A stretch of DNA of 64,000 bases from Haematococcus lacustris (GCA_030144725.1 JASKMD010000031.1:203501-267500), one strand, 5' to 3'; positions 10,855-23,038 are shown, counted from the stretch's first letter. Translations and numbers: made by a program. The notes: generated from the sequence alone by a model not told the origin.

Positions 10855-13291
10855 CCCCGCCCCGCCCCGCCCCGCCCCGCCCCGCCCCGCCCCGCCCCGC
10901 CCCGCCCCGCCCCGCCCCGCCCCGCCCCGCCCCGCCCCGCCCCGCCCCGCCCCGCCCCGCCCCGCCCCGCCCCGCCCCGCCCCGCCCCGCCCCGCCCCGC
11001 CCCGCCCCGCCCCGCCCCGCCCCGCCCCGCCCCGCCCCGCCCCGCCCCGCCCCGCCCCGCCCCGCCCCGCCCCGCCCCGCCCCGCCCCGCCCCGCCCCGC
11101 CCCGCCCCGCCCCGCCCCGCCCCGCCCCGCCCCGCCCCGCCCCGCCCCGCCCCGCCCCGCCCCGCCCCGCCCCGCCCCGCCCCGCCCCGCCCCGCCCCGC
11201 CCCGCCCCGCCCCGCCCCGCCCCGCCCCGCCCCGCCCCGCCCCGCCCCGCCCCGCCCCGCCCCGCCCCGCCCCGCCCCGCCCCGCCCCGCCCCGCCCCGC
11301 CCCGCCCCGCCCCGCCCCGCCCCGCCCCGCCCCGCCCCGCCCCGCCCCGCCCCGCCCCGCCCCGCCCCGCCCCGCCCCGCCCCGCCCCGCCCCGCCCCGC
11401 CCCGCCCCGCCCCGCCCCGCCCCGCCCCGCCCCGCCCCGCCCCGCCCCGCCCCGCCCCGCCCCGCCCCGCCCCGCCCCGCCCCGCCCCGCCCCGCCCCGC
11501 CCCGCCCCGCCCCGCCCCGCCCCGCCCCGCCCCGCCCCGCCCCGCCCCGCCCCGCCCCGCCCCGCCCCGCCCCGCCCCGCCCCGCCCCGCCCCGCCCCGC
11601 CCCGCCCCGCCCCGCCCCGCCCCGCCCCGCCCCGCCCCGCCCCGCCCCGCCCCGCCCCGCCCCGCCCCGCCCCGCCCCGCCCCGCCCCGCCCCGCCCCGC
11701 CCCGCCCCGCCCCGCCCCGCCCCGCCCCGCCCCGCCCCGCCCCGCCCCGCCCCGCCCCGCCCCGCCCCGCCCCGCCCCGCCCCGCCCCGCCCCGCCCCGC
11801 CCCGCCCCGCCCCGCCCCGCCCCGCCCCGCCCCGCCCCGCCCCGCCCCGCCCCGCCCCGCCCCGCCCCGCCCCGCCCCGCCCCGCCCCGCCCCGCCCCGC
11901 CCCGCCCCGCCCCGCCCCGCCCCGCCCCGCCCCGCCCCGCCCCGCCCCGCCCCGCCCCGCCCCGCCCCGCCCCGCCCCGCCCCGCCCCGCCCCGCCCCGC
12001 CCCGCCCCGCCCCGCCCCGCCCCGCCCCGCCCCGCCCCGCCCCGCCCCGCCCCGCCCCGCCCCGCCCCGCCCCGCCCCGCCCCGCCCCGCCCCGCCCCGC
12101 CCCGCCCCGCCCCGCCCCGCCCCGCCCCGCCCCGCCCCGCCCCGCCCCGCCCCGCCCCGCCCCGCCCCGCCCCGCCCCGCCCCGCCCCGCCCCGCCCCGC
12201 CCCGCCCCGCCCCGCCCCGCCCCGCCCCGCCCCGCCCCGCCCCGCCCCGCCCCGCCCCGCCCCGCCCCGCCCCGCCCCGCCCCGCCCCGCCCCGCCCCGC
12301 CCCGCCCCGCCCCGCCCCGCCCCGCCCCGCCCCGCCCCGCCCCGCCCCGCCCCGCCCCGCCCCGCCCCGCCCCGCCCCGCCCCGCCCCGCCCCGCCCCGC
12401 CCCGCCCCGCCCCGCCCCGCCCCGCCCCGCCCCGCCCCGCCCCGCCCCGCCCCGCCCCGCCCCGCCCCGCCCCGCCCCGCCCCGCCCCGCCCCGCCCCGC
12501 CCCGCCCCGCCCCGCCCCGCCCCGCCCCGCCCCGCCCCGCCCCGCCCCGCCCCGCCCCGCCCCGCCCCGCCCCGCCCCGCCCCGCCCCGCCCCGCCCCGC
12601 CCCGCCCCGCCCCGCCCCGCCCCGCCCCGCCCCGCCCCGCCCCGCCCCGCCCCGCCCCGCCCCGCCCCGCCCCGCCCCGCCCCGCCCCGCCCCGCCCCGC
12701 CCCGCCCCGCCCCGCCCCGCCCCGCCCCGCCCCGCCCCGCCCCGCCCCGCCCCGCCCCGCCCCGCCCCGCCCCGCCCCGCCCCGCCCCGCCCCGCCCCGC
12801 CCCGCCCCGCCCCGCCCCGCCCCGCCCCGCCCCGCCCCGCCCCGCCCCGCCCCGCCCCGCCCCGCCCCGCCCCGCCCCGCCCCGCCCCGCCCCGCCCCGC
12901 CCCGCCCCGCCCCGCCCCGCCCCGCCCCGCCCCGCCCCGCCCCGCCCCGCCCCGCCCCGCCCCGCCCCGCCCCGCCCCGCCCCGCCCCGCCCCGCCCCGC
13001 CCCGCCCCGCCCCGCCCCGCCCCGCCCCGCCCCGCCCCGCCCCGCCCCGCCCCGCCCCGCCCCGCCCCGCCCCGCCCCGCCCCGCCCCGCCCCGCCCCGC
13101 CCCGCCCCGCCCCGCCCCGCCCCGCCCCGCCCCGCCCCGCCCCGCCCCGCCCCGCCCCGCCCCGCCCCGCCCCGCCCCGCCCCGCCCCGCCCCGCCCCGC
13201 CCCGCCCCGCCCCGCCCCGCCCCGCCCCGCCCCGCCCCGCCCCGCCCCGCCCCGCCCCGCCCCGCCCCGCCCCGCCCCGCCCCGCCCCGCC
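10855..13291. repeat. (CCCCG)n array, about 487 units, uninterrupted
   Basis: This is 2.44 kb of perfect 5-bp repeat with no visible interruption. It lies directly between the end of the element 2 region and the dispersed repeat at 13,291. All six frames are open, so the long proline/arginine/alanine or glycine/arginine frames here are artefacts. Confidence 0.98.
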
Positions 13292-13606
13292 GGATGCCGG
13301 ATCGGGTGCAAAAGTTTTACCGCAACCGCTGCGTAATTGCAAATTCTACTGAAAAAGTGCATGGGCCATCGGCAAAGCTAGGCGTGGCAGATGTTATGAT
13401 GATGTGCGCTTATCTTGTACACGTAATAGCCTGGAACCAACCCGTAATGCAATATAGGATACAAGAGGTGATGCAATACAGGAATATAGGAAATTAACAA
13501 TGTCTCGGCCAACGGTGTTCACGTTCAAATGACAACCTCGGCAACTTTTGACGAGGTTTCAATCGTTATTTTGTCGTAACAGCTTGGCCTCCGACATTAT
13601 ACTATA
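13291..13606. repeat. Dispersed repeat, copy 2
   Basis: Begins GGATGCCGGATCGG and shares segments in order with 4195-4670: GTTTTACCGCAACCGCTGCG, a GGGCCATCGGCAAAGCTAGG part, TTCACGTTCAAAT, and the final ACAGCTTGGCCTCCGACATT then ATACTATAC. It is shorter and diverged from copy 1 and abuts the (CCCCG)n array on its left. Confidence 0.6.
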
Positions 13607-13633
13607 CGTACTAGCAATGGTACCCCTTCAGTA

Positions 13634-14275
13634 CTAGAAGGGCACTAGCAATGCTTGGTAGTTGGACAACTTGAACATGTTGGATAGCTTAAACAAGCTT
13701 GCACCTACTGTGCCAGCTTGAGGGTCCTCCCCGGACCGCACGTCAAGTCTTTCAACGGTTGCATTGATAACTTCGTACACGAGCTTGAGTAGGTTGTCAT
13801 CAACCCACTTTTTTGATGTGTTTAGCAAGCACTGCTTACCCTAGCCAAAAGCTGACAAAACTAGCTTCAGGTACTGTGCCTTGTGCACATCAAAAAAGTT
13901 GGCTGATGACAACCAATTCAAGCTCGTGTACGAAGCTATCAATGCAACTGTCGATGGACTTGACGTGCGGGTTGGGGAGGACCCTCAAGCTGGCACAACA
14001 AGTGCAAGTCTGTTTAAGATGTGCTTACCCCATCCGTGATAATGTGTTGTAAACCCACCATTGTGTCGTCCTTGGCCATGTGCAGCAGCACCATCCGGCA
14101 TGTACCGATGTCCAAGGCATTGAAGTCTAACCCTTCATCGTCGCATACCTTATTTACCTTGCACAGGTAAGTGTCGTAGGCGGTGGCTGTGTTTGGCTTG
14201 CGTTGTTGTTGTCAGAGTTGCATGACGTGCTCCAACTGCTCTTTTGATAGCTGCTTTAAGTCCCTGCACATGCAC
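13634..14275 (-). pseudogene. Broken gene of unknown product
   Basis: Two coding-like stretches lie on the minus strand. From about 14,275 to 14,029 one frame reads CRDLKQLSKEQLEHVMQL, a TGA, then TAYDTYLCKVNKVCDDEG and TCRMVLLHMAKDDTMVGLQH, ending at a GGTAAGC splice-donor-like site. From about 13,828 to 13,634 a second stretch reads WVDDNLLKLVYEVINATVE and SGEDPQAGTVGASLFK. The two could be successive exons. I do not recognise the family. The internal stop and short length suggest a relic. Confidence 0.4.
13684..14018. repeat. Inverted repeat of an exon-like segment
   Basis: About 139 bp at 13,684-13,822 reappear in inverted orientation at 13,880-14,018, with clear divergence but a conserved peptide (KLVYEAINATVDGLDVR on plus, KLVYEVINATVERLDVR on minus). 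The loop is about 57 bp. The plus copy would sit in the putative intron of the minus-strand gene. Confidence 0.7.
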
Positions 14276-14639
14276 TACGCCGCAACGCATCGTTGCATTG
14301 CAACACTACAACACACATCCACTGCGCAACCCCACCTCACATCGCCATTGCTAGTCTCTAGGTTGGGCTGGACCTGCTGCCCCGCGCGTTGGCCTCGGCG
14401 TTGGCCTTGCGCTTGCGGCCGCTGCCTTGCCCGCCCATCCACTGAGAGCCCAAAGTAACCGAGCCGCTTATCGTTTACCCAACGAGTTGCACGGCGGGCA
14501 TGGGGAAGTGGCGTGCAAACAATCTCGGTGGCTTCTCAGCACTCGTGTTATTGCCCAGTTATCCTCATCGCAAGCCGATCAGGGGAGAGATGGGGTTGGG
14601 AAAGGCTAGTTGAGGCAGTCGATGAGTGTCGAGCGGCAA

Positions 14640-14715
14640 TATGCGCTTTTTCATAATTGTCGAGCGGCCACATGCGCTTCTTGATCATTGTCGAGCGGCA
14701 AAGCATTACTTTGGC
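14640..14715. repeat. Short tandem repeat, GTCGAGCGGC units
   Basis: Three spaced copies of GTCGAGCGGC(A/C)A followed by ATGCGCTT-type sequence occur at intervals of about 35 bp. Confidence 0.7.
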
Positions 14716-14719
14716 ATAT

Positions 14720-17200
14720 TCCTCTCGAAATGCTATCTACTACATACAGCAAGCACCGCTGTAGTATTCTTTTTTTGATCTGTGGTCACGTGTGGCTTCT
14801 GAAGAGACTACAGATATAAAACAGATACTAGATAGTAAGACGTCGGACATTTCCCCCCCCGCCGATCCCGCCTCGAATGCGGACCGATTAGGGGGATCGA
14901 CGCCGACTAACATCGGCCCAGTCGCTCGATGGGGTAAGGGGATTCCATGGGGGTATCGATTTGTGTGATTTCGAGGCAAGCTCGAGGCATGTCTCAGGCA
15001 TGTTCGAGTCGGCTCCATCCATCGATTCTATGGGGCATCGATAGATCCAAGACACTCATCGATGTTACACTGGCTTATTGCCAAAGCACAAGACCTACGG
15101 GAAGGCTGACTGCACTAGCGCCCCGCAACACAACACCAACAATAACACCACCACCAAGGCCAACACAACACCACCACCACCACCACAAACAGCAACATGA
15201 CCAACTCAACAACACCAACAAGAAGCCATGTCGCACACCAAGCACGGACTGGCAACCACCCAAGTGCTTGGCTTGGCTTGGCTGTCCCCTTGAGAGAGGG
15301 ATGGGATGGGTCATTGTTGTGTGTGGGCATGGCATGGCTAGTGAGGGTTGTGTTGGTGTCAGCCACTTACCGGCAGGTGGTTAGCCACTTCTTAGAGGGG
15401 TTAGGGAGAAGAGGGAGAAGGGGGGCAGGCAGGAGAGGGAGACGAGGAACGAGGATTGGGCAGGGAGAAGAGGGACAAGAGGGGGCTTCCTCCCGGCTGC
15501 TGGGTAGGGTAGGGAGGGGACTTCGATGTCGGGGGAAAGTGAGGGGGAGGGGGGAAATGGGGGCGTAGGAGACTTGGAGGTGTTGATGATGGGACAGGGT
15601 AGGGTTAGGGGGAAGGGGCCAAGGGGTTGGAGTGTGACTGTTAGACCTGCAGCAAGCAAGGGGCATGCTTGTGATTAACAAACAAGGACATGCATGACTA
15701 GAGGTAGGCAGGCTGGTCAAACACCCCTACAACAGTTGGCTGCGTTCCTTGGCTGCTTGTTGGCTCCTAGCTGCTGCTCCTGGCTACACTTGGCTGCTGC
15801 TCTTGGCTGCAGGGTAGGGTAGAGAGATCAGTTGACTCTTGACTGTTCGCGCCCTTCCACAACTGCCACACACCGGCCGGGGAGGGGAGGGGAGGGGAGA
15901 ATGGGTATGGGGCGCAGGCAGGGGGTGGGAGTGTGTTGACAGGTTGAGAGGGGGTGGGTGTACAGGGAAAGGGAAGGGGGAGGGGAGGTGCTGGTGGTAG
16001 TAGTGGGGAAGGGGGATGGGTGTGACCATCAGAACCTGCAGAAAAACAAGGGCTTGACAGCGGTCAGACTAGGTACATAAAGCCACAAAGTTGCAAGGGC
16101 TAGCCACTCACCACTCACTCACTTGCTAGGGGTTGGGTGTGGGGCGAGGGGGTTGGGTGCTGCTCATCGCTGCCGCTCGTTGCTGCCGCTCATCGCTGCC
16201 GCTTCTAACTGCTCCTGGCTGCTCTTGGCTGCTCTACCAAGCTGCATCCCTTGGCTGCACTTCATGGCTTCCAGCTAATGACTGGTCCTGCGCTCCAGGC
16301 TCCTTCAATTCACCTCCAATCCACTTCACCTGCAAGCAACCCATGCCACACATTCTTTACCAATTGATGATTGATGATCATCGCACCTTTCCCGGGCGAT
16401 CTTCCTACTTCCCTTCTATCTGGCTCTCACCTACAGTGCCACAAAATCGATGAGCGCCACCTTGCTCCTCACAGCGCACCTTTCCCTGGCTAGCGCATTC
16501 TTTCTCCTCGCTGCCTCTTGCTCCTTTCGCTCGACCTGGTCGCATGCTTTCTGTTGCGTGGCGTGTTTGGTCCGGGCTGCTGCTGGCTGCTCCTGGATGC
16601 TAGCTCATCCTGGCTGCTAGCTCATCCTGGCTGATGTGTGCTGTCCTTTGCAATTCCTTCGCTTCCTTCGCGCTTGCGAAACCTGCATGCATCCCTTGCG
16701 AAACCTGCATGCAACCTGAAAGTACATAAATCCGTGTTATATAGATGGCCTGCTGGTTTCGCACCACCTCTAGTGTGTTCAATAAGTTGCCTCAGTAAGT
16801 GCCAGTGGCACTGTAGTTATGATGGTTGGGATACACCGCAACGACCTGAGATCCCTGTTGCCGGTCTCGCCCGTCTCAGCCCATTGGTCGGCAGCTTTCA
16901 AGCAGCTTCGACCGCAATCGACCCTATTTCGATGACCCCTTTGATTTTGCGAACATGTCCGACGGAGTGCCGGTGGCACCTGACCACACTCTGATACGGT
17001 TCTTGCAGCTGTCTGTTGTTGAGTTTCTATATAGTCTTGGCTGTCATTGCATGGCTTGATGACCCAAGCGGTACAACACCCACAACAACTGGGGCAGACA
17101 CAGAAAAAACAAACAAATAGTACTTAAAACTCATGCGTAGCACCACAAGCACTCGACCAACGGCCAACGACTAACAACACTACTCACCCCAGGCATCATA
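14720..17200. other. No gene recognised; G-rich intergenic sequence
   Basis: Contains an AAC-rich stretch (15,120-15,220), G-rich blocks with many GGGG tracts (15,390-15,620 and 15,870-16,020) and repeated GGCTGCT-type words. At 16,670-16,715 the phrase TTGCGAAACCTGCATGCA occurs twice. Open frames are compositional and show no family motif. Confidence 0.5.
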
Positions 17201-17202
17201 CA

Positions 17203-17550
17203 TCAATCCGTAACAGCTAAAGGAATCAGCACAGCACAGCGGACGTATCCCTCTGCTGGCATCTCTGCTGCCGTCCATGTAACCAGCCTGCTGCTGCCGC
17301 CGCCCCAGGCATGCCCCTGCCACACAGCACTGCTGCGCCATGCAACCGTGGAATAGTGCGTTAGGGCAGTGTCACCCAGCCTGGACTTGGGCACTGCAGA
17401 CCCCACGAGCTGCCTGGGGTGCAGTACCTGGTGTTGGACCTCACGCCCGGCAACCATGTGGAAGTCACGGGCCTGGTGTGACTGCTCATGCCCCATCCTC
17501 TCTGACAACAGCTTCGAGCCCACATCAGGCCTGAACAGCTGCTAGCCCGC
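17203..17550 (-). other. Possible exon, unknown product
   Basis: A minus-strand frame reads GSKLLSERMGHEQSHQARDF, then HMVAGREVQHQVLHP. It has mixed, protein-like composition, unlike the surrounding low-complexity DNA. It lies downstream of a partial copy of another gene's exon (about 17,990-17,925) on the same strand, so it may belong to a truncated paralogue. No family recognised and no splice phase established. Confidence 0.25.
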
Positions 17551-17845
17551 CGCACCGCACCGTACTTTACACCACGACATGTGCATACCCATGACATGAT
17601 GATCAGGATGACCTAGAACTGAAGCCCCCTAAACTGAGAAAGTAGTGTAAGGGCAGTGCCACCACAACTGCTCACAAATGCAGCTGTAGGGCAGAGCACA
17701 CGCCCCTCATCCACACCCTGCCCCTGCTGCGCATGGCCGCCTTCACCCCCCGCCCCCTACCCTGCTGTGTGGCCCCCACCACCAGCAAGGGGGAGGGGCT
17801 GCAGCCGACACCCAGTGGCACTGGCCAGGTTGGTGCTGGTGGTAA

Positions 17846-17847
<2 letters not shown>

Positions 17848-17891
<44 letters not shown>

Positions 17892-17895
17892 ATTA
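17848..17895. repeat. (CTG)n microsatellite
   Basis: About 14 CTG units followed by CTATTATTATTG. A second shorter CTG run lies near 18,020-18,040. Confidence 0.9.
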
Positions 17896-17924
17896 TTATT
17901 GTTACTGCTACCCAGCAGCAGCCC

Positions 17925-17995
17925 AACCTGGGGCAGAGGCAGTGCGCTGCGCCCCTTGAATCGCTCAGGCACCAACTCTGCCTTGTGCATCGTTT
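17925..17995 (-). pseudogene. Partial copy of an exon of the 18-30 kb gene
   Basis: The minus strand reads AELVPERFKGRSALPLPQ then VGLLL, nearly the same as AELVPEAFKGRSALPLPQ then AGLLL in the exon at 30,510-30,315. Similarity is limited to this segment and is followed by the CTG/CAG run, so this is a duplicated fragment or the start of a decayed tandem paralogue. Confidence 0.55.
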
Positions 17996-18442
17996 GTGTA
18001 CTGCTACTGCTGCGGCGGTGGCTGCTGCTGCTGCTGCTGCTGTGGCAGCCCTGCTGCCATGTCATGAATGACCCCGCTGCCTGTTGCCCACTACCCACTG
18101 TTGGCCTCGCTACTGAAGGGAGACATCCCACTCCCACTGCCGCTCCCCCTCTGCTTTAAAGCGGTTGGGGTTGTTTAATGTGACCCCAAACACCCTCCCA
18201 GCCTCTTCTGCAGCAGGCCCGACTTGCCAGCGGCACTGCCCCATGGCCTGCTGCCGCTGCTGCTGGCTCCAGGGACGAAGTCGGCGTGCATTAAGGAAGG
18301 AGCGTCTGCCTGTGGCGTGGCGTGCTCCTCTGCCCTCTCCCCTCTTGACCCTGATGGTTGACCACTCCAGCCACCCCCCTTTCCCCCCCTTTCCCCCGTC
18401 ACCCTGCTGGGTGGACACCAGCTCGACTGCTCATTATGGCAG

Positions 18443-21400
18443 CTAGGTCATCTCGTACGTGCCGGCCTTGGCAGCGTGGGTGGTGTCTGGAGCGGGGTGG
18501 GGGTGGGGGTGGGGGTGGGGCGTGCCAATCTTGTGGTCGTGCTCGCTGCCACAGGTCAGCAGGGCACGCTCCCGCTGCACCAGCTTGATCACCTGAGGGT
18601 AGGGGGAGGCAGTTGTGGGGGGTGGGGGGGGTGGGGGGGGGGGAGGGGGGGAGGGGGGAGGGGGGGAGGGGGGGAGGAGGGGAGGTAAGGGGGGAGGAGG
18701 GGAGGAGGGGAGGGGGGGAGGGGGGGAGGAGGGGAGGTAAGGGGGGAGGAGGAGGGGCGTGGGGGAGGAGGAGAGGGAGGGTGGGGGTAGGAGGGGAGGG
18801 AGGGTGGGAAGGAGGAACAGGACGGAGGGAGCATGGAAGGGAGAGGAGAGGGGCAGTTGGTTGAGATAAAGCAGGGTATTGTTTCCATCGACTGCCTCCC
18901 CCGTGAGAGGTAACACTCTGCCAAGAGCACAAGGCCCAGTACATGGCTGGTGCATGCCGCACACGACACCGCATGGTGGCCCCTCAGCCCTAGCATCTCA
19001 CCCCTCAGCCCCCGCCTTCCCCAAACCCGCCTGATCTTCCCATGCTGTCCTTATCCCACCCCTGGCGTCACATCCCTCTCCCTCTCCCACCCCTCACCCA
19101 CCTCCCTCACCCACCTCCCTCACCCCTGACCTTTCCTTGCCCTCACCCACGCCCAGCAGCCCACCCAGACTGACAGCTCAGCCGTGCAAACCCACACCAC
19201 CCACACACCCCACCCAGCCCCCAGCCCTTGCACCACATCCCTTTGACCCCGCCCCGCCCCTTCAAACCCCGCCCTGCCCCCTCGTTTGCCTCCCCTTCCC
19301 CCTGTCCCCCCTCTCCTCCCCTCCCCCAGCCCCCTGCCCTAGCTGTCCTGCTGACCTGGCGTAGGTGGTACTGCGCCTGGCATTCCGAGGTGCAGTGCCG
19401 CTGCACGTCCTCGAACGAGTCGCCCTCCTCGTCAGAGTCAGCGAACACGTCGGCGTCGTACTTGACCAGGATGGAGGCCAGGCCAGCGTGCAGCAGCTCG
19501 GGGCGGACAGCCAGGTCAGCCTGGCAGTGCAGGGGCAGCGCAGCAGCAGCGGCTGTCCAGGCTGGGGAGGGGAGGCAGGGAGGGAGGGGGCAGGGCAGGC
19601 CAAAGGGTAGGCAGGGAGGGAGGGAGGGAGGGAGGAGGCAGGCAAGGGAGGCAGGGAGGCAGGGAGGCAGGGAGGGAAGAGGCAGGGAGGGAGGGAGGCA
19701 GGGAGGAAGGCAGGGAGGGAGGGAGGCAGGGAGGAAGGCAGGGAGGGAGGGAGGCAGGGAGGAAGGCAGGGAGGGAGGGGAGGCAGGGAGGAAGGCAGGG
19801 AGGGAGGGAGGCAGGGAGGAAGGCAGGGAGGGAGGGAGGCAGGGAGGAAGGCAGGGAGGGAGGGAGGCAGGGAGGAAGGCAGGGAGGGAGGGAGGCAGGG
19901 AGGAAGGCAGGGAGGGAGGGGAGGCAGGGAGGAAGGCAGGGAGGGAGGGAGGCAGGGAGGAAGGCAGGGAGGGAGGGAGGCAGGGAGGAAGGCAGGGAGG
20001 GAGGGAGGCAGGGAGGAAGGCAGGGAGGGAGGGAGGCAGGGAGGAAGGCAGGGAGGGAGGGAGGCAGGGAGGAAGGCAGGGAGGGAGGGAGGCAGGGAGG
20101 AAGGCAGGGAGGGAGGGAGGCAGGGAGGAAGGCAGGGAGGGAGGGAGGCAGGGAGGAAGGCAGGGAGGGAGGGAGGCAGGGAGGAAGGCAGGGAGGGAGG
20201 GAGGCAGGGAGGAAGGCAGGGAGGGAGGGAGGCAGGGAGGGAGGAGGCAGGGAGGGAGGGAGGCAGGGAGGAAGGCAGGGAGGGAGGGAGGCAGGGAGGG
20301 AGGGAGGCAGGGAGGAAGGCAGGGAGGGAGGGAGGCAGGGAGGAAGGCAGGGAGGGAGGGAGGCAGGGAGGAAGGCAGGGAGGGAGGGAGGCAGGGAGGA
20401 AGGCAGGGAGGGAGGGAGGCAGGGAGGGAGGGAGGCAGGGAGGAAGGCAGGGAGGGAGGGAGGCAGGGAGGAAGGCAGGGAGGGAGGGAGGCAGGGAGGA
20501 AGGCAGGGAGGGAGGGAGGCAGGGAGGGAGGGAGGCAGGGAGGGAGGGGGCAGGGACGGGAGGGGGCCCGATGAGGACATACTGCGTAGGTGCTGGCGCC
20601 AGGTAGGCAGTGAAGGTGAGGGCAACGCTACATGGGGCAGGGTGGCCTGGAAGGGAGGCTGCCGTAGTTTTTAGGGGAAACAGACAAAAGACCAGAACCG
20701 CATGGAAGGGTTGACCTCGTCTCCCAAGGGCACTGTGACCTCTCCCCCCTAACCGCCTCTCCCTCTTCCCCCTGCTGCCCCACCCCTTCCCCTACCTACC
20801 CCCGCAGAGGACGAGTTGAAGCTGGTCCCCCCTCGCTGCATGGCGGCAGGCGCCCGGGTCATACCCCCAGGGGGGGAGGGTGCAGCCGCCTGCATGGCCC
20901 CCTGGTGCCCGTTCCCCTGCCCAGCAGCAGCAGACCCTGGCCCCCCGCCCCCCTCCCCCTGAGGCGGCAGGGCAGGGGCCCTACCCAGCGCCGCCCCCAG
21001 CCCCCCCGACGCGGCCGAGGCGCTGATCTGCTGGGGCAGGCTGCTGGGGGGGATGTCCGGGTAGAAGGAGGACTTGGGCTGCGCTGCGGGCAGCAGGGGC
21101 AGGGGGCTGCTGCTCTCGCTGACGTCACCCCTGGTGGGCTGGGCAGGGTCGCTGGTCCGGCCCGAGTCCCCGCTGCCCTGGGGGTAAGGCTCCACCGCCT
21201 TGCACTCAGGCCCCACACCACCCTTGCTGCTGGCGCCCCCACCCCCACCCCCCGGCCCCCGCCCCCGCTCCCCCCCGCAGCAGGCTGGTCACGTGCTCTA
21301 CGCCGTGGCTGAAAGCTTGGACCATGGCCTGGAGGCACAGGGGCACAGGGGCACGACTGGTGGGAGCAGGCCGTGCCCCAGGCGGTAGCTCCTCCCTTAA

Positions 21401-22671
21401 TGCACGCCGGTGAATACCGGAGTAGTCTTCTTCTTCTTCTTCTCACAGGGGCACAGGGGGCAGGGGGCAGGCAGGTGGGCGGGGAGGTGACCAGGGCTGA
21501 TTGGTTCGCAAGTAGTGCGGTTGGTAGGTGTGGGTGTGGCAGGCAGGTGGCAGGCAGGTGGGCAGGCTGTCAAGGCAGGCAGGTGGGCGGGGAGGTGGGT
21601 AGGTGGGCAGGCAGGTTTGCTGAGCGGTGGAGGGGGTAGAGCGCAGGCCCCTCAGCTACTCCAGGGACCATGCCATCCCCCTCCCTCACCCCCACCCACC
21701 CCACCCCCCACCCCCCACCTCACCCCCGCCCCTCTCACCCCAGCCCGGTGCTTGCGCACTTGCTCATCAAATACCACCACCCCCCCTGCCTCATCAGCTT
21801 CTTCACACTCGACCTGCATGGGCCACGACCAAGACACAGCCCCCCTCACCCACCGCCCCCTTGCCACCTTGCTCCATGCAGTGCCATGCAGCGCCATGCA
21901 GGCCTCCATGCAGTGCCATGCAGGCCTGACGCAGGGTGCCCCCCCCTTCAGCGCACATCCCTTCTGTGCGGCCATGCATTCCATGCACTAGGGGGCTGGG
22001 GTCAGGGGGAGGCTGGAAGGGCGTGAAGGCCAGCCCAAGCAGAGGAAGCCTTGTCTGTAAAAGGCTGGCCGCATGACTTGTGACGGCAGGGGGCTGAGGG
22101 CAGGGGGCTGGGGGGCAGGGGGCTGGGGGGGCAGGGGCAAGGAGGGGGGGGAGGGGGGTTGTGGGTGTGGGGGGCCCTGGCAAGACCCTGGCTGGCCTGG
22201 GACTGGGGGCAAGGAGGGGGCTGAGGGGGGGAAGGGGGTGGAGTTCAGCGCTGGGAACAAAACCTGGGTGCAGCCTGGCGGGGGCAAGGAGAGGAGGAGG
22301 GAGAGGGGAGACCCTGGCTGACCTGACCTCACCTGAACAGGTACTCATTGAACCATGCAGCAGGCAGACCCACCGCCACCTGCAGGACAGCAGGGCAGCT
22401 CACCCTGCCTGCTGTTGACCCTGGCCACCCCTCTTTTCGTCTTGTGCTGGGCAGCAGGCCAGGAAGGGTGGAGGGAGGAGCAAGGGGGGGGGGCGTGCTG
22501 TTGCCCTGAACTCCCTCTTTTTGAGTCGCACATCGCACCCCCCCCCCTGCCTCATGGCAACCCCTGCCCTGAACGGCCACTCAAAGCTTGCCCCCCCGCA
22601 CCAGGATGGACAGGAAGCCTCCCCAGTCAGCAAACAGGTTGAACAGAGTTGGTGTAGGGCCGCTGGATGAC
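18443..22671 (-). CDS. C-terminal half of a large multi-exon gene, unknown product
   Basis: Exons with AG acceptors and mostly GT donors, read downwards: 22,671-22,602 (TLFNLFADWGGFLSIL, a hydrophobic, membrane-like segment), 22,379-22,333 (VAVGLPAAWFNEYLFR), 21,812-21,739 (acidic, VVVFDEQVRKHRAG), a Pro/Ser-rich exon near 21,230-20,810, 19,552-19,356 (acidic ADSDEEGDSFEDVQRHC) and 18,592-18,443 (VIKLVQRERALLTCGSEHDH, a PH-repeat, then GTYEMT and TAG). The last two join in phase 0. The order membrane segment, charged tail, disordered stretch fits the cytosolic end of a membrane protein. I do not recognise the family. It probably continues the exons at 24.7-30.5 kb, but the hAT insertion region between them leaves that link unproven. 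Confidence 0.5.
18600..18870. repeat. Polypurine G-rich intronic block
   Basis: Runs of GGGGGGAGG and GGGGAGGAGG on the plus strand within the last intron of the minus-strand gene. Many G-tracts could form quadruplexes. Confidence 0.85.
19575..20560. repeat. GGGA/GGCA array with a 28-bp higher-order unit
   Basis: About 1 kb built from GGGA, GGCA and GGAA tetramers arranged in a 28-bp unit (GAGGCAGGGAGGAAGGCAGG plus 8 bp) repeated about 30 times, with occasional lost or gained tetramers. It sits in an intron of the minus-strand gene. Confidence 0.9.
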
Positions 22672-23038
22672 CTGCAGGCAAGGGGGGCAGCAGGTGGGCA
22701 GCGGGCTGGGCAGGCAGGCAGGCAGGTACGCAGCAATTGGGTGCCATTGGGTGTCACTGACCTGCAACAGGGGGGGGGGGCAGCTGCCATGAGCTAGGTC
22801 GTGACCTACTTGCCCAGCCACAGCCAGCCAGCTCACATTCCAAACCACCCTACCAAGCCATGCATGCATCAGTGTTTTTTTCAACGCTATATAAAGCGAC
22901 ATTTCAGAGGGCTCCGTGCGCTATGGATTGGTCCCCTTGCGGACTGTGCTGTAGCGCATCGCGTTATAAAAAGTGAACTTTGTACTGCAGCCGCAGCTCG
23001 GCTAAGAGCCGCAATTTTGGATAAGCGCCGCAGTCCCG

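Noticed and set aside
10802..13362. Open frames of about 845 residues (GRGGA or PRPAP repeats) over the CCCCG array
   Set aside because: A 5-bp repeat without stop codons is open in every frame; there is no initiation context or non-repeat domain.
19228..20625. Basic EGGREGGRQ-type frame and its PPSLP reverse
   Set aside because: Encoded only by the GGGA/GGCA array.
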